NCBI GenBank assembly: GCA_003290165.1
Contig: QNQO01009142.1
Span: 1 to 64,000, forward strand
Reading direction: 5' to 3'
Length of the DNA: 64,000 nucleotides
From: Berberis thunbergii
Lineage: Eukaryota > Streptophyta > Magnoliopsida > Ranunculales > Berberidaceae
Position 1 is the stretch's first letter; the number at the start of each line of letters is the position of its first letter. Under the pieces are notes generated by a model, which ran no database searches, was not told the DNA's origin, and was given only the letters and a program-made list of their open reading frames with translations. Made by a program: the position numbers and the translations under genes. Shown here in pieces: positions 22,601 through 35,800 of this stretch.

Positions 22601-25426
22601 AATTTTATTTATTTATCTATTTTTTGTCTGGGGTCGTTCTACAGATAAAGAGTATCGTTGATTTGCGGGATTTCTACTTTAGAACCTACACGTAAGCTAG
22701 TAGATCTCTTTCATTTCTTTAAATTATATTGCCTTTTATTTTTTATTTTTTATTTTTCCCTTGGTTGAAAATTTGAAATGGTTTTTTAGTCAGATAAATG
22801 ATTCCTCGTTTAAATTCCCCGCGTTCTTAGAACAATATTTATGGAGTTAAACCTTGTTGGATAAAATGATACAAGAGTACTAATGTCTGCTTGAGCATAT
22901 GCAATTTCCAAATACTGGATTCCAATGTGCCCAAAGAAGGATGGAGAAGACTCAAAATTCAATACGTTATCAAGAAGTGAATATGGAATCAACAAACTAC
23001 ATGTATAATTACATATAGACTACTTAAGACCCGAATAAGCATTCTGAATCGACCCCACGAATTGAAACTCCGTCCCGAATGAGACTATCCCTATCGTACG
23101 TGTACCGCTAAAGTACCCCGTTCCAGGTAAAACTGTGCTCAAATGTCCATTGGAATGTGCCAGTCACATGGTGCATTTTGACCATCTAACTTTAACTTTT
23201 GCACCGACATTTTGTTTGATCTCTGTCTTTATAAACAAACAAATGGCCTCTCAGTTCCAGCTGTTCTTGCTGAACTGATTTCATGTATAATGTTTTATTT
23301 TCCTTGAATTTACATAAAATCTCAAGAAAACTATTGTGCAGCCATTCTCTACTATCAACTTATACTGTCATACAAATAATTACATCAGGGAATATCTAAA
23401 GCAGGACCAAGTAGCTAGGAAATCGGGCTTATCCCTTGATACACCAATTGAATTACATCTTCCCAACCTTTGGCTCGCGCAATAGCTGTTTGTCATCGAA
23501 AGTGCTAACCATCCTTTTTAAACACATTTCTTCATGTTCATTGTGTTGGCGATGCCTCCTTTGCTAAATCACAAGGCTTTTTTAAGGCCTTCGATATGTT
23601 ATTACTAGCTCCACTCCGTATCAATACCTTTTACCTTTTCAAATAAAATTACTCTACAACTAAATTGGAACTGAAGATATCAATTATTAGCATCCCCTTC
23701 CAGTTGCCTGTGTAAAATAAAAAAAAAAAATTTCCTTTTCTTTTAAAAGCTAATGGATGTAATGGCTGGTGTTCTTCTAAATTAATAGAATTTTTATCAA
23801 TGGAATCTGAAGAATAAGTGCAAATCTTCTATGGCAATTAGTTGTAGCAAAAACCTGCAGAACACATTTAATTTTCCTGAAGCTAACAAATGAATACTAA
23901 ACCTAAAAAAACAGTAAATGATCACTTTGACTTCTTGGGTTCCTATTGAAAAAGGGTAAAGTGATGATTTTGTACCAGTTAAGGTATGAACTCATAGTTG
24001 GCTGAAATTTAACAGCTTCAGTAAGAATTTTGTATCTTTTGTAGTTTACACGTCTTGAGTGGGATATTTTGAATACTCAATATATTAATTGAAATCAAAC
24101 GAATAGTTAAACTGGGGAGGATTGAAGAGTAGAACTTTAGCTTTGCTGTTGAGCTCATTGAAGAGTAACCTATGAATTTGAGGTGTAATTCAGCTAAAAA
24201 GGACTCAAATCTTGATCCTTTAAACCTTATAGAATTTATAATTATAAGTATTAAATGCATACTTGTTTCTACAACATGTTATAATATATATGTTTGCCAT
24301 CAGTAGTTTATTTCACATGATTTGATGACATGGTACCTTAATATGAGGATGATGTGCTTCCTAGCACAGACACCCATTTAGGTTGTTGTGTCCATGTTGG
24401 GCACTGTGTCAGACACGGCACTCCTCAGACGACTTCCCCAAATTGTTTTCTCTGGAAATCCATAAACTTAGGCACTTCTCGCATAATCTTTGATGTTAAT
24501 GAAGTTGTATTATTTATTTATTTATTATTAATTTTTTTATAAAGATTGATCAAATGGCTTGATAATCACGATTAATAGTTATATGCATCTGTTTTAATAT
24601 GAAAAAAGTAATAATCTTACTTCTTTTTTGTTCATATTTATATTATTAACTATAAAACTATAAATAGATTATTCTTTTAATGTCGTTTCCGTGTACTAGT
24701 TTTTTTTTTTTTTTTTTTTTCCGGGTTGCCCTGTCCGTGTCATGTCGTGCCTGACACGACACCCATGTCCTTGTCCGCGTGCTTCACAAGGATGCATCAA
24801 TCATAGCATAATCTCAGTGTGATGCACCATAATGATATTACTATTATCTATATTCTAGTTTTGTAGGTAATCTCATAGGTCGTTACTATGATGATAAAGG
24901 AAAACCAACCAAATTTCTGAAAGGAGTTGAAGCAAAGGCTGCCCGTGGTGCTCAACTTTTAAAGAAACAGAAAAATGAAGAGGCTAAAGTGCCCACTTGC
25001 AATTCAAAGTGGAGTCAACAAGATGGAGGAGAGGTTAGAAATCCTAACTGAATAAATGAATGCGACTCTTTTGCCATACTGTGCTAACCTTGTAAAAACC
25101 ATCTCATATGTATTTTAGTAGAGCGCCATGAATAAAAATTTGGATTCCGAGTTTCTGTCAGTCAAGACCATCCATGTGCTGTGCTCACAGGACATAGTTT
25201 ATATAACTAATTTTCGGTGTCTAACTTACATTCGTTTTTTGCCTTTTTTGGTTTTCAGGTTTCGTGCGAAGAAGGATATCCAAGATTAGTTCAGAGACCT
25301 CTAGAAATTGCATTGACTGGGAAAATGAGCAGGCGCTGTGCATGCTTTAAAGAAGAGGAACTTGGGCAGCCAGGCTCGGAGGTATATGAAGGTTGCAATC
25401 ATCTATCAAAGATTTGCCCTGTTTAA
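19655..25426 (+). CDS. MAPR4: Membrane-associated progesterone-binding/neuferricin-type cytochrome b5-like protein (MAPR4), exon 2 damaged
   Basis: Eight exons: 19655-19762, 19846-19900, 19985-20056, 20609-20646, 21353-21396, 22645-22691, 24859-25033, 25259-25426. All introns are GT-AG and all phases agree except within exon 2. The N-terminus MLPKSSILAAALPIAVGYLA is a hydrophobic signal anchor. Then follow LWTKEEL, LGILGSLFDVTKG, HYGPGGGYHHFAGRDASRAF (the Tyr before HHFAG matches the heme-ligand Tyr of MAPR proteins) and a C-terminal Cys-rich tail with RRCACF, ending CNHLSKICPV. Length is about 240 residues if intact, like Arabidopsis MAPR4 and animal neuferricin (CYB5D2). Known role of the family: extracytosolic or ER-lumenal heme binding that modulates P450 or steroid pathways. 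Between EEL and DMSIHLGILG about 16 nt expected by homology are missing; the spliced frame then reaches a stop early in exon 3. An ATG at 19,875 could restart the rest. It may be a pseudogene allele or an assembly error. Confidence 0.8.
22692..24858 (+). other. Intron 6 of MAPR4, with decayed TGTCYGACACG repeat
   Basis: A 2.2-kb intron. Near 24,355-24,425 and 24,720-24,795 it contains inverted-looking pieces rich in GACAC/GTGTC (TGTGTCAGACACGGCAC; GTGCCTGACACGACACCCAT), separated by AT-rich sequence and a T-run of about 24 (from 24,698). They resemble the ends of the element at 56,624-57,744. The rest shows no gene. Confidence 0.45.
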
Positions 25427-27340
25427 AGGAGACTAATTTCATTAAAAAAAAGCCTGTACTGTCTCATGGCACAAGAACTGTATGCCCACAATCACTTTGT
25501 GATCTCCTAGCCTTCCCCACTGTAAATCTATAAACCCAGTTTCCTGAATGTTCTGTTCACCATTGAAACCCTTATGTTTTAGCCTTGGTTGACTGACACT
25601 GAGTGAATGAATACTGATGTGCATTTGCCAAATGTCAGGGAAATTGTTAACAGTCAGTAGGCCAGAAAGAATGGCATGAGGCGTTTTTTTTGTTTTTTTT
25701 GTTTTTTTGGCTGTTGTAGAGTCAATTAATTAACACTATGATATCATTGATAACCATGGGGTATGTTTTCCCCATATGGATTTGTTATAGTTGCATCAAA
25801 TTCTTGTGCAAACACTTCATAGAATGAAATAGAAGAAAGAACAGTGTACTCTTTATCCCTGTAAATTCGTTTATTTTTAACCATGTGAACTTTGATGCTA
25901 AACCACAACATGGTTTTCAATAAAACGGGCACAGTTAAATTAGTCTGCATTGTTGTGAATATTTACTCAAGTTTTATTAGTTTAAAATTACCAAAAACAG
26001 ATTGTATGTATAATGATCTCTTTGTGGATCTCACCAATCGGAAAACCAAAAAATTTAGAAGCTACTCTGTAATTGACGTTGGCACTGTTTGAAAGAACTT
26101 AATAAGAGCTTCAACTTTTTGGTGGCTGAGATAAAAATGCAAATCACAATGATTCGCGGCAGATTCTTGTGGCACAAGAAAAACAACAATGTTATGGACG
26201 TGTTCTCACAAAACCAGTGTCGCATAAAAGCTTTCATCTTCTTTCAGTGTCCTATATTAATGCAGCTAGAGGTGGGCAAACGGGTTGATGAATCGTAGAT
26301 TCAAATCGAACTAGACCATTTAGCTCCAAACAATCCAGTTTTTAAATTTGTAATTTAGATACAGTCCGGGGTCTGAGTCCGATTCCAATTTTTTAAAATG
26401 AAATGGTCCGATTCAAACCCATTTTAAATGACATTGTACAGATGTCTTAATATTAGTGGAGGTTACAAAATGTAAACCTAAAATGAAAAAACAATAAACA
26501 CCTCATTTTCTCTCTTTCTCTGCCATCATCTGTAGATTTTCTCTCTTTCACTCACTGTAAACGGTAAAAAGTCTCCACTCTCCCCCAGCGAGATAGACAA
26601 CCACTTCAGCGGGGCTAGTGTGGATTGCTTCCGCTTGAGAGAGATATGCAACCCTCTGCTTCACTCACTTCAGCTCTCTCTCTCTCTCTCTTATTATCAC
26701 TCCAAGCAACCCTATCCAAGCTATAAACTTCTCATCTCTTTCAAGTTTTGATTTCATAGTTGGTGTTATTTTGGTATAAGCCCTAGAATAGATTGTTTGT
26801 TTAGAATCAATTTCACGATTTGGGATGCCTAAGCTCATACGGTTAAGTCCATTACCAATCTGGCTCACGAATGTTTACTCAACATTTGCAGATTTCTGAT
26901 TATCTCTCTCATTTACGAGAGAACTTTGCAACTAGATGTCATCCACATCAGGCGGGAAAAGTGAGACAGGAACAAAAAAGGAAAAGGAAACTTCGATACA
27001 TTTTAGGGTCTATTTGATATGCACATTTTTCATGGAAAAGGAATTTGTTCAGTCTCTCAAATGTGTGTTTTTTGCATTTTGATAGCCCAATATTATTTTC
27101 CATAGTTGATTCTCTCCGAGGAATATAAACCCTCAATTTAGGTTATTTTCCTCCAACCGTCCGAGGAATGGAAGCCAGAAAAAATAAACTATCTTGACCT
27201 TGATTGTTGACTAAGCTTGACAATTAATTAAAGTTGATCATGGCTACTGGCTAGTCTTGGCTATTGACCTTAATTGATCACGGTTATTGACCAGAGTTGA
27301 TAAACTATTGAGTAGAGTTGACCATTGACTAGACCTTAAA
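25427..27340. other. 3' flank of MAPR4 and intergenic spacer
   Basis: No gene is recognised. Near 25,683 three T8/T7 runs separated by G occur. At about 26,270 TAGAGGTGGGCAAACGGG looks like one end of a hAT-type MITE whose other end I cannot find. A (CT)n run lies near 26,678-26,692. From 27,180 to 27,335 short imperfect repeats of the type TTGACTA..GTTGA occur. Small open frames in this stretch lack family resemblance. Confidence 0.4.
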
Positions 27341-27341
27341 T

Positions 27342-27506
27342 TGGGGAGTGATACTACACTGCACCGGGATTGTGCCTGGTGCTACCAGGCACCATTGATA
27401 TTTCTCGAGATAGGCATACATTCATATCGCGAGGAATATCAACGGTGCCAGGTAACACCAGGCACGAAAATCGGGCACAATCCCGGTGCACTTAATAATT
27501 CCCGTA
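27342..27506. mobile_element. Foldback element 3 (CTCGAGATA-core family)
   Basis: Arms TGCACCGGGATTGTGCC (27,360-27,376) and complement GGGCACAATCCCGGTGCA (27,473-27,490) continue inward as an imperfect inverted repeat (TGGTGCTACCAGGCACC / GGTGCCAGGTAACACCAGGC). The centre reads ATTTCTCGAGATAGGCATAC..CATATCGCGAGG, like the loops of the foldbacks near 19,200 and 19,400. It is non-coding. Confidence 0.6.
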
Positions 27507-27721
27507 AATTGGGTTCAATTTGTTTTTATCAAGCTTTGACCAAGTCTAAAGTGCAAACCGTAATTTTAGTGAAATTACTATTCAAAGTTAATATCTTGGT
27601 ATGCGTGTTTTCAACTATTTGTTGGAGATAATTAGAAAACAAATGAGAATATCATCATATCAACTATTTCATGAAATAAATATGATATATGTGTAATAAA
27701 CAGTTGGCCAATGAAAAACAA

Positions 27722-27825
27722 ACTCAGCGATAGACTTGTGGCAGATAGAACTACAAGTCCAGGGTTCAAATCCCTTCAACAACATTTGGGGTGGGAGGGG
27801 TTATGAGATTAAAAAAAATTGTAAT
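27722..27825 (+). repeat. tRNA-derived SINE-like sequence
   Basis: A Pol III B-box-like GGGTTCAAATCCC lies at 27,772-27,784. About 40 bp upstream is an A-box-like TAGACTTGTGGCAG. Downstream is a short unrelated body ending in an A-run (AAAAAAAATT). This is the arrangement of a plant tRNA-derived SINE. It is not a functional tRNA gene because the acceptor stem and anticodon arm do not fold convincingly. Confidence 0.5.
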
Positions 27826-27890
27826 AAACCATTATGCACTATCAACTAGTGGTAATCTCACTGTGGTTTTATCTTGGGATTAGTTTTAAG

Positions 27891-28677
27891 CATTGTAGTT
27901 AAGGCGTTGAGGCGGACGGGCCTGAAAACTCCTCAGGCGTGAAGCGAGGCGGCTCGCTTCACTAAGGCGGTCTTAACATTTTTTTTATGATAAATTGAAA
28001 CATATTAGCATAATAGTATACATCATAATTTTGATAAGTATCATAAGTATATATGTAAAAAAAATGACACAACTACTTAGAATCGAAATAGAAATATAAT
28101 AAAGTTACATAACATAGCGAACTGATGCACTACATAAGTGTCAAGTAACTTGCAAACATCCACTAAATCATTAAAAATCAATAATCTTCAAATAATAGAA
28201 ACTTGAGAATATTGAACATTTGTTAAAAAAAAATTGTTGGAATGATTGATAAAAATCCACAAATATAATCACTATTGGTATTCCAAAAGTATAAAAATCA
28301 TTGAACTAAGCTATAAAAAATCAAGCTTGATGTTGATCACATATGATCAAAACATGGTACATTTTCTCCAAAAAATAATATAAAGTGTGACAATTTTATC
28401 AAAACTTAAAAATGTTTTATCTTGTTTTTATCAAATTGATCAAATATTACACCAAGAAACATAAAACCTTATTATAGAGTAGGCTACAACCTCTTTTTGC
28501 TACAATTAGGTTGCAAATGGACTGCACTTGAACTGACTACAACTAGTTTTTGGCCTGAGACGATTGAGGTAGTGAGGCAGACACCTCATTTCACCGCACC
28601 GCATTACCTCACTTTGAGGTGGAATTTTGAAAAAATGCCTTGTTCAGACCACCTAGGTGATCGCCTTGACTACACTG
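27891..28677. mobile_element. hAT-type MITE (787 bp) with 8-bp TSD
   Basis: Inverted ends CATTGTAGTTAAGGCG (left) and, on the minus strand from the right, CAGTGTAGTCAAGGCG. They are flanked by a perfect 8-bp duplication GTTTTAAG at 27,883-27,890 and 28,678-28,685. Subterminal G/C-rich blocks (TGAGGCGGACGGGCC; CACCTAGGTGATCGCC) bracket an AT-rich core. A frame at 28,497-28,745 that crosses the right end is not a gene. Confidence 0.88.
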
Positions 28678-28957
28678 GTTTTAAGTCTTCAAATATTTCA
28701 ACTGAAGAACCTGCCAAAGTGAATTATGACAAACTGGAAAAATAATACTGCCCATCTTACATTTCAGTATAAGAAAAAATAAAGGTAATTGATATTATTG
28801 CCATGAAATTGTCTATCTATACACATTCACCCACTTTCGCTCTACAAAGTACAATAATCATAATGTACACATATACACATTCTTTTACAGGAAAAAGATA
28901 AACAATCAACACACATCTTCCAGTGAGCTCATGAATAAAAAAACAAGTGACAATCTT

Positions 28958-31900
28958 TCACCGGAGGTTGCTTCGATGCAGAACTTGGATCCCCCAACCT
29001 TCAACGTTTCCCTGTTCGATTGCAGACAATAAAACCTGCAAAACGCTCTCAGCTGCTTCTTCCCCGGCCAATTCTATGCTTATATGGGAGAGTGGTAGAG
29101 CATTTGAATGACCCTTCTTTGTAACCCCCTTCTTATGCTGGTGTTGCTTCAATTGGGGCTCTGCACTGCTTCCCACAACGGTCAACACTTCAATTTCTCT
29201 ACCAACGTGAATCACTGTTGCCAAACCCATCTCAACTTCAATCACCCACTCTGGATCGGCAACACCACGGAATTCGGGTGTGCCTAACCCAACCAAACTG
29301 GAACACATCACAACCAATAGTAGTTTATTAGTGATAACAACAAACTTCCCTGACTGTTTAAGTGCTTTGCAAATTACAAATATTTCGTCCTTGAGCTTAG
29401 AATCGTCAGCCTCTAAAAGCATTGATGTCCCTATCGCTTCCTCCCAGGAGTAAGGTCGCAAAGGAAGATCCCTGGTTAGAGGCCGTGGGATACGAGCTCG
29501 GAAGCGGTTAGGCCTATGGAGACTGCTTCGATTTCTGATGCTCTGTGCAGTTTTCCAAGTGACGTCTAGAATGCTAGCCACAGGTCTAGCAACGAGTCCT
29601 GCAGTTCCTAAAGCTATTCCTGCAAGAATGAAGATCAAGAACTGTCAGAGAATTGTGTTTGCACTTGAGACATAAAGGTGATAATGGTAGCAAATGTTGG
29701 GGTAGCAGCAGGAAGTGATGGTGCTAAGCCAGTAGCGAGCAGTCTGAAATTACCTGAAAGAACTCCTGGAAGCCCATGCTTTTCAGCTCCTCTTATAGGT
29801 GACTGAAGGAAGCCAGTAAGGCCCTGTGAACGAAGAAATCAAAGAAAATATAGCATTTCAAATCCTGAGATGATCTCCAGCGAGGACTTTCAACTTCGTA
29901 TGATCAACTATGGGAATGTATGATCAACTTTGTGTGTGTGTGTGTGAGTTTGCCTTGTAAAGGCTATGTATCCACCCAAGTCCTTTAATAAAACTCTGCT
30001 ACGAGAACAATACAAAAACGAACTTATCTGTACAGTACTACATGGAATGGCTAAATTTTCTATAACAAGTCAATTAGTTTTTAACTTTGAAATCCTCTTC
30101 ATGTACCTTCTTCAAACAAAATCTTTGTAGTTGAGTTGTTTGCACTTGGCAGTTCTATTTGCAAAGTTCCATAGAAAAAACAAATCATATTATCAAGAAC
30201 TGCTATTTCTTATTTCAGATTTCTGACAATTCCAAAGATAACTCCCAAAAGGAGAAATGCTGAACAATTCATGATGAAATACCTCTAAGAATTCATTTAA
30301 TACACCTTTGCTGTGTGAAGCAAAACCTTTTTGCTGTTTTTCCATTTTGGAAACAGCCTGCTCATCAAATGTAAACGCAACAATACTCTGCAAGCAGAAA
30401 TCCCTCGTAAGATCAAGGAAACTGACTCAAAGGACCTTACCATTAGCATACGTTAACATTCCATACCTTGTGAGCAGATTTACTGAATTGAGTTGTGGCA
30501 TTGCTTATGGCATAAACTGTATTACTAAGAAGGCTACTAGTACCATGTGCCATTCCTGTAAATAATCCTGCAGGGCTCTGAAGAAGCGGGAATTGATTTT
30601 CTGCAATAATACTTTATACCTTTTCATTCTTATAAAAATCTCTGAACTGTCTAAAATAATGCATACCTGCAAAATGCCCCTGACAGGATCTGATAAGAAG
30701 TCCTTAATGCCAAGCCCTAGAATCCGAGCAAATCCCATGGGATTACCAATTACACCAGCAGAACCAAACACCTGCACAGAGAATTGCCAAGATGAACATT
30801 ATTTGAAGTAGAATTGACTGATATTTAGATTTCAAAAGCTAGAATATGCATTAGTCTCAGGTGATGCATTCTTGTCACATGACCATTGATAATTGCAGAC
30901 CGGAGTGCCTGATAAATGTATTAAAAACTAGAGACAGCATCCTGTACAAAATTAATGGCATCATTGACCACAAACTTTGCACTGTTGATAACACCTTCAG
31001 ATATTATAGCGAATGACAATAAAAAGTTCACAAAAAAAAAGGCCTGCCGTAAGGTCCATGATAATGTTTAATAGGATATTCTATATGTATAACAGGAGAG
31101 TCATAATAAACATAAGGTTGGGTTCCCTTCAATCCCTGCTTGCTTAGGAGGGAAAAATAAATAAATAAGATTACATCAACTTGACTTTTGGTGTTAACAC
31201 ACTACTTTCTTTAGCTATTACAAAAAGCGGCATGCACAAACCAACCCCAAGGTCCATTTTACTCAGGTTCTACTCTATTGTAGAAAAATTTAACAATGAT
31301 TTATATATGAAATCTATTAACATTTACCAGAAAACTTTTAGTAGCTACAAGCAGGGATCAATGAAGAGTAAAAACTGATACCCACTACTCAAGAAATCAC
31401 AAGGCAAAACAGTTCATAGAATATGCAATATGAAATCCTACTGATGTCCACACAAGACAAGGCAATCAGCTGCCAGTTCAGTCAATTTGTTGTAAAGGGC
31501 AATGAAAATAATAAAAAAGAAAACTTACCTTGTACATTTCATGCAAGACATTCCGCGTATAGTGCCTGATAAGGATCTCTTGAAAGGCTTGCCAGCTACC
31601 CATGTGATGAGTGATGGTTAGTTGTTTGAGATACACTGGGGCTTCTTCAACATCAGCAAGAGCAATGAGGCTTCTCTGAAACCAAGTAACAAACTAATAT
31701 AAAAGAAGTGCATTGATGTCACATACATGCATACAGATGCAATACGACCCTACGCATGGAAGCAAGTCATCACTTCCCATTGACCACATTTTCACAAGAT
31801 GTTGGAAGCAAGTCATCACTTGAGCAGAATAGTGTTTCTCTTCTCAATTTGTGCAAGTAAACTGGTGGATAACGACATTTTTTTTAATCTTATTTTATTT

Positions 31901-32835
31901 TTTGCTTAAAAGCTACTTATCATGGTGAGGTCAATGGCATTGTATTTGTTTGTGTTACCAATGTGAATTATGCCTTTACACTTTATTTAGTTGTGGTTCT
32001 CACTCCCGAATAAGTGTAACCCTCATAAATGTCAACCTATATTTGAGTATTATATATGGTCTTCCATATTTTTCATTGAGGATGTTAAATCACAGATGTT
32101 AGATGTATAAATAAACTGAAGCCTATTAAACTGAAGTGGAAATTGTAATGCTGTATATATCTTCATGTAGGCAAACAACATTCGGTCAACAGTAAACTAA
32201 AAGGTTTCCTATCATGCCACGTGGCTATCCAGGACTGTGAATCTATATCAATTGTTCACAATTCATGACATTTTTACTATCAATGTCCACACCAAAATGT
32301 GAACTGTAGAAAAGTAGAACTGAAGGTCATCGATCCCAACCACCTAGAGTATTCACTCTGCCTTCCCTGAAAAACCGCAGATCCAATACAAAATTGCAAG
32401 CATTCTAACCTCTACCCTCTCCTCAGACACACTTTTCAGCTTTTGTCTTTCCACAACCTGGACCACCACCGTAGACCCTATGATCTGCATTCAAGAGGTT
32501 CTCAAAGTTTGGGTCTCTTAATGCAGATTCTACTGTTTTACTTATGCAGCCAAGCTGACATTGACATGTAACATTAGTTACGTAGATGACACCGACTTAG
32601 TATAAGAAAGAGAACGTTTTGCCCTACTGATGACTACTTCTATCAAGGAAATTCTGATACTAAAACGAAAACTGAAGCAGTTTAGCCTCATGACTGACCG
32701 AAGAACATGGTGTTAATGATAGTGTATGCCCATGTTGTAGCTTTTGTCACCTGAAATGCAGTACCACCAACACGTGCAAGAGATTTGGCTGATGCAGGAC
32801 CATTGTTTCTAAGCATCCAGGGAGCACTTGAGAAG
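28958..32835 (-). other. SHBY: SHBY exons 27-33 (VPS13/ATG2-like C-terminal region)
   Basis: Exons: 32751-32835, 31529-31675, 30667-30771, 30467-30577, 30283-30387, 29754-29823, 28958-29619. Encoded: SFSSAPWMLRNNGPASAKSL; ALADVEEAPVYLKQLTITHH; VFGSAGVIGNPMGFARILGL with KDFLSDPVRGILQ; SPAGLFTGMAHGTSSLLSNT; FDEQAVSKMEKQQKGFASHS; GLTGFLQSPIRGAEKHGLPG; then a final 220-codon exon with GTAGLVARPVASILDVTWKT and a PH-like C-terminus. The glycine-rich helices are the amphipathic, lipid-droplet- or membrane-binding C-terminal segment of VPS13/ATG2 proteins. Confidence 0.92.
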
Positions 32836-35800
32836 CTGAGAGATGAGAATCATCAAATCAGAAAAAAAAAATTAACCGAGTATACATTGCATCAAATACA
32901 GCCAAGGATTGAAAATGACTAAAATATAATATTGGCTCAATGCATAACAAAATTTCAGATAATAGTCAGTCCAGCAACTGTAGCTCAGCCGGTCAGACAT
33001 GTCTCCTCAATGCAAGAGTTTGTGCATTTGAGTCTTAGTGTCTCACTAATGACGAACATCCCTAGGAGGTTACACGTGTGATTGGTTTATATGGTACAAT
33101 GGTACAAGGATCCAATAAAATTTTCATTTTTTAAAAAAAGTTAATAAATGAATAAACAAAAATTAGATAACACTATTGGTCTTCTTTTCTAGCAAATGAC
33201 TAAATGAGACCTGGAAGTTGGAAGAATTATTGGAAGTTGATCAATCAAAAACCTTTTTCTTCAATTTTGATTTTTGGCAAGTATAAAGTTTTACTTTCAA
33301 ATACAATGGTTTTCAAATCCATACCATTGTACGGCTCTGAGAAAACTGATTCATACATGTAATTTCTTGGTCTTATTTTTTATTGTTATCCTCATTTTTT
33401 TAGTTACATACTTGTAATCTATCTATATCCATATAAAGATCCACTGGCTACAAATATTGCAGTCAAACTGATGTAATTGGGTAATTGGTTCACATTTATT
33501 TGTTAATTGGGCTAGATATATTAAAGCCCATATTAATTAGGGCAGTAGCCAAATTAGATTTAGGATTAGATTGCTTGCCAAAGAAGCTACTAAACTTACA
33601 AATAAGACAGAATTAACGATTGTACTTGGTGACTTGATAGAATGAAAATTAAGTTGTACATTTATCTTTTATTTTAGGGTTTATCATAGTTGTAGTTTTA
33701 GTATAGAAACCATAACGGAAATATATGGATCAAATGGATCACACTAACATTAATATGGCATGGTGCATAACAAAACTGCAATATCCAGTTCAGATGCAGT
33801 ACGCACATGCATACCACTATTATATTTACATGAAAAAATGTTGAATACTATTGCACGACATTGAGCCAACGACGACCCAGTTGTTGACAACATGTTGAGC
33901 AGAACATGCACCATTAAGCATGGGGAATAGAATGGAGTGCTGTAAAGGCACACTGAGTGTGAATGCAACCAAAACTAAAGAGCAGATTACTGTCACTGAT
34001 TTATTATCTTTTGTTATTATTATTTTTTCTCATTTTTCTTTCATTCATCTCTTTCCGTGTTTTATTTATCTTCACTTGAAAGCTACTAGCATAGGAAGCA
34101 TGGATATGGATATGAGTGTCATATCAGACACAACTATATGAAAATATTAAAAGGATCTATGATATGGGTTGACTAATAACATTATTTGACTTTATAATAA
34201 ACACAGACCTTTAATATCATTGTTCACATATATTATTTAAAAAAAGGATCATCAAAAGATTCATATATTTAGGTCTTTGGACCTTTATAAAATGATATTA
34301 TATAACCTTCCACTCCTCAATCATTCAAATGTATAAAAAAATTATTTAAATTCATAAAACTTAAATCATAATAAAAAGCAACATATCAACATATATATTC
34401 TTCCTTCAAGTAGATATCATTGATCACATCAATTGATCAAAAATACATATTTTAAGTCATAGTGCAAATTATTTAATAGTGTCCATCTTTGTACACTTCA
34501 TGGGCACAAGTTATTATGTAGGTGGAGCCCTAATTTCTTATTTTTGTACATTAATAGGCAAAGAAATTACATGCAAAGAGCCCTAGTTCCTGAGTTTTTC
34601 ATTTTATTTTATCGTGTAATCAATAATAAAAGAAAATGGTTTTGGGGAGGTTTGATGGCCCAAACATGATAAACACACCTTACAAAATGTTAAACCATGA
34701 CAAATATGAAACCCTAACCGAAAAGAATCCAAGGAGCACAAGACAAGTATCATATCCAACATGATCATGGAAAGCCCATAGAGATAGTAGTAACATTTTC
34801 TTTCTTCTTTTCTGCATTTTCAGCTTCTTGAGACGGGGGTAGGTTAGTAAGGACTATTAATTTAAGTTTGTGGTTTTCATTTATTTGTGTCATTGTAGAT
34901 TTTAAATTATCGAATTATGATATTGGCTCTTGAGACTTTGTTTTAATAGATCTTATGTGTACTTGTTTGAATATGTATAAGAGAGCAATAGTAATTATTC
35001 ATTCCATAAATGCAATAAAAAGATCATTAGTTATCATGTGTGTATTTATGGGGATGAAACCCACAGAATTTGGGGTTGGAAAAGTGCAAGATGTGCCAAG
35101 GCACAGTTGAAAGGTAATGGCACACTTGGTGTGGCTCGTGCTTTAGACTGCATTGGTAAAGAATTTCGATAACCAAACTAAAACTGCCATCTTAAATTTT
35201 CCAAAACAGATGAGTGGGGTCAGTATCTTAGATAGTTGTTTGACTCATTTCAAATTATTTCCCAGGTACGTAGTAAGATGATTTTCTCCGGTGTGCTCGT
35301 GCTTACTAGTTTGCATACTTCAATAAAAATAAAAATAAATAAAATATAAAAATTAAAATTAAAATAAAATTAAAATTAAAAAAATAAAAAATAAAAAAAA
35401 GAGAGAGAAACACAAACTAATGGAAATTAAAAAACCAATGTGTATGGTGCACCTGTGAACCAAAAAAAAAAAAAATTGTTTTATCTTGACACGCCGAAAA
35501 TGAAATAAGAGATTCAAAATAGAAGGTTTAGTCCACAAGCCCATGAAGTCATTTTAATAAAGCAAGGGATAGACATGAAAAACAAAAAACTTAGGCACCT
35601 ACCTTAATGTCAACTTGATAGGAGCCAAATCAAAGACTTCAACATAAACCTTTTTCTGCCTTCTTGCCAAGAGGTAAATTTGTTGCCATGGAGCTCCTAT
35701 TGGGACTACAGAATGTAGTGATGGATTGGTCCGGCAAACTTCTTGCAGTCTAGAAGAATCCATGGAAAATACCTGGCCTCTGTTAACATTAAAAAGGTGA

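Noticed and set aside
27722..27825. Functional tRNA gene
   Set aside because: Only the B-box region is good; the acceptor stem and anticodon arm do not form, so a SINE head is the better reading.
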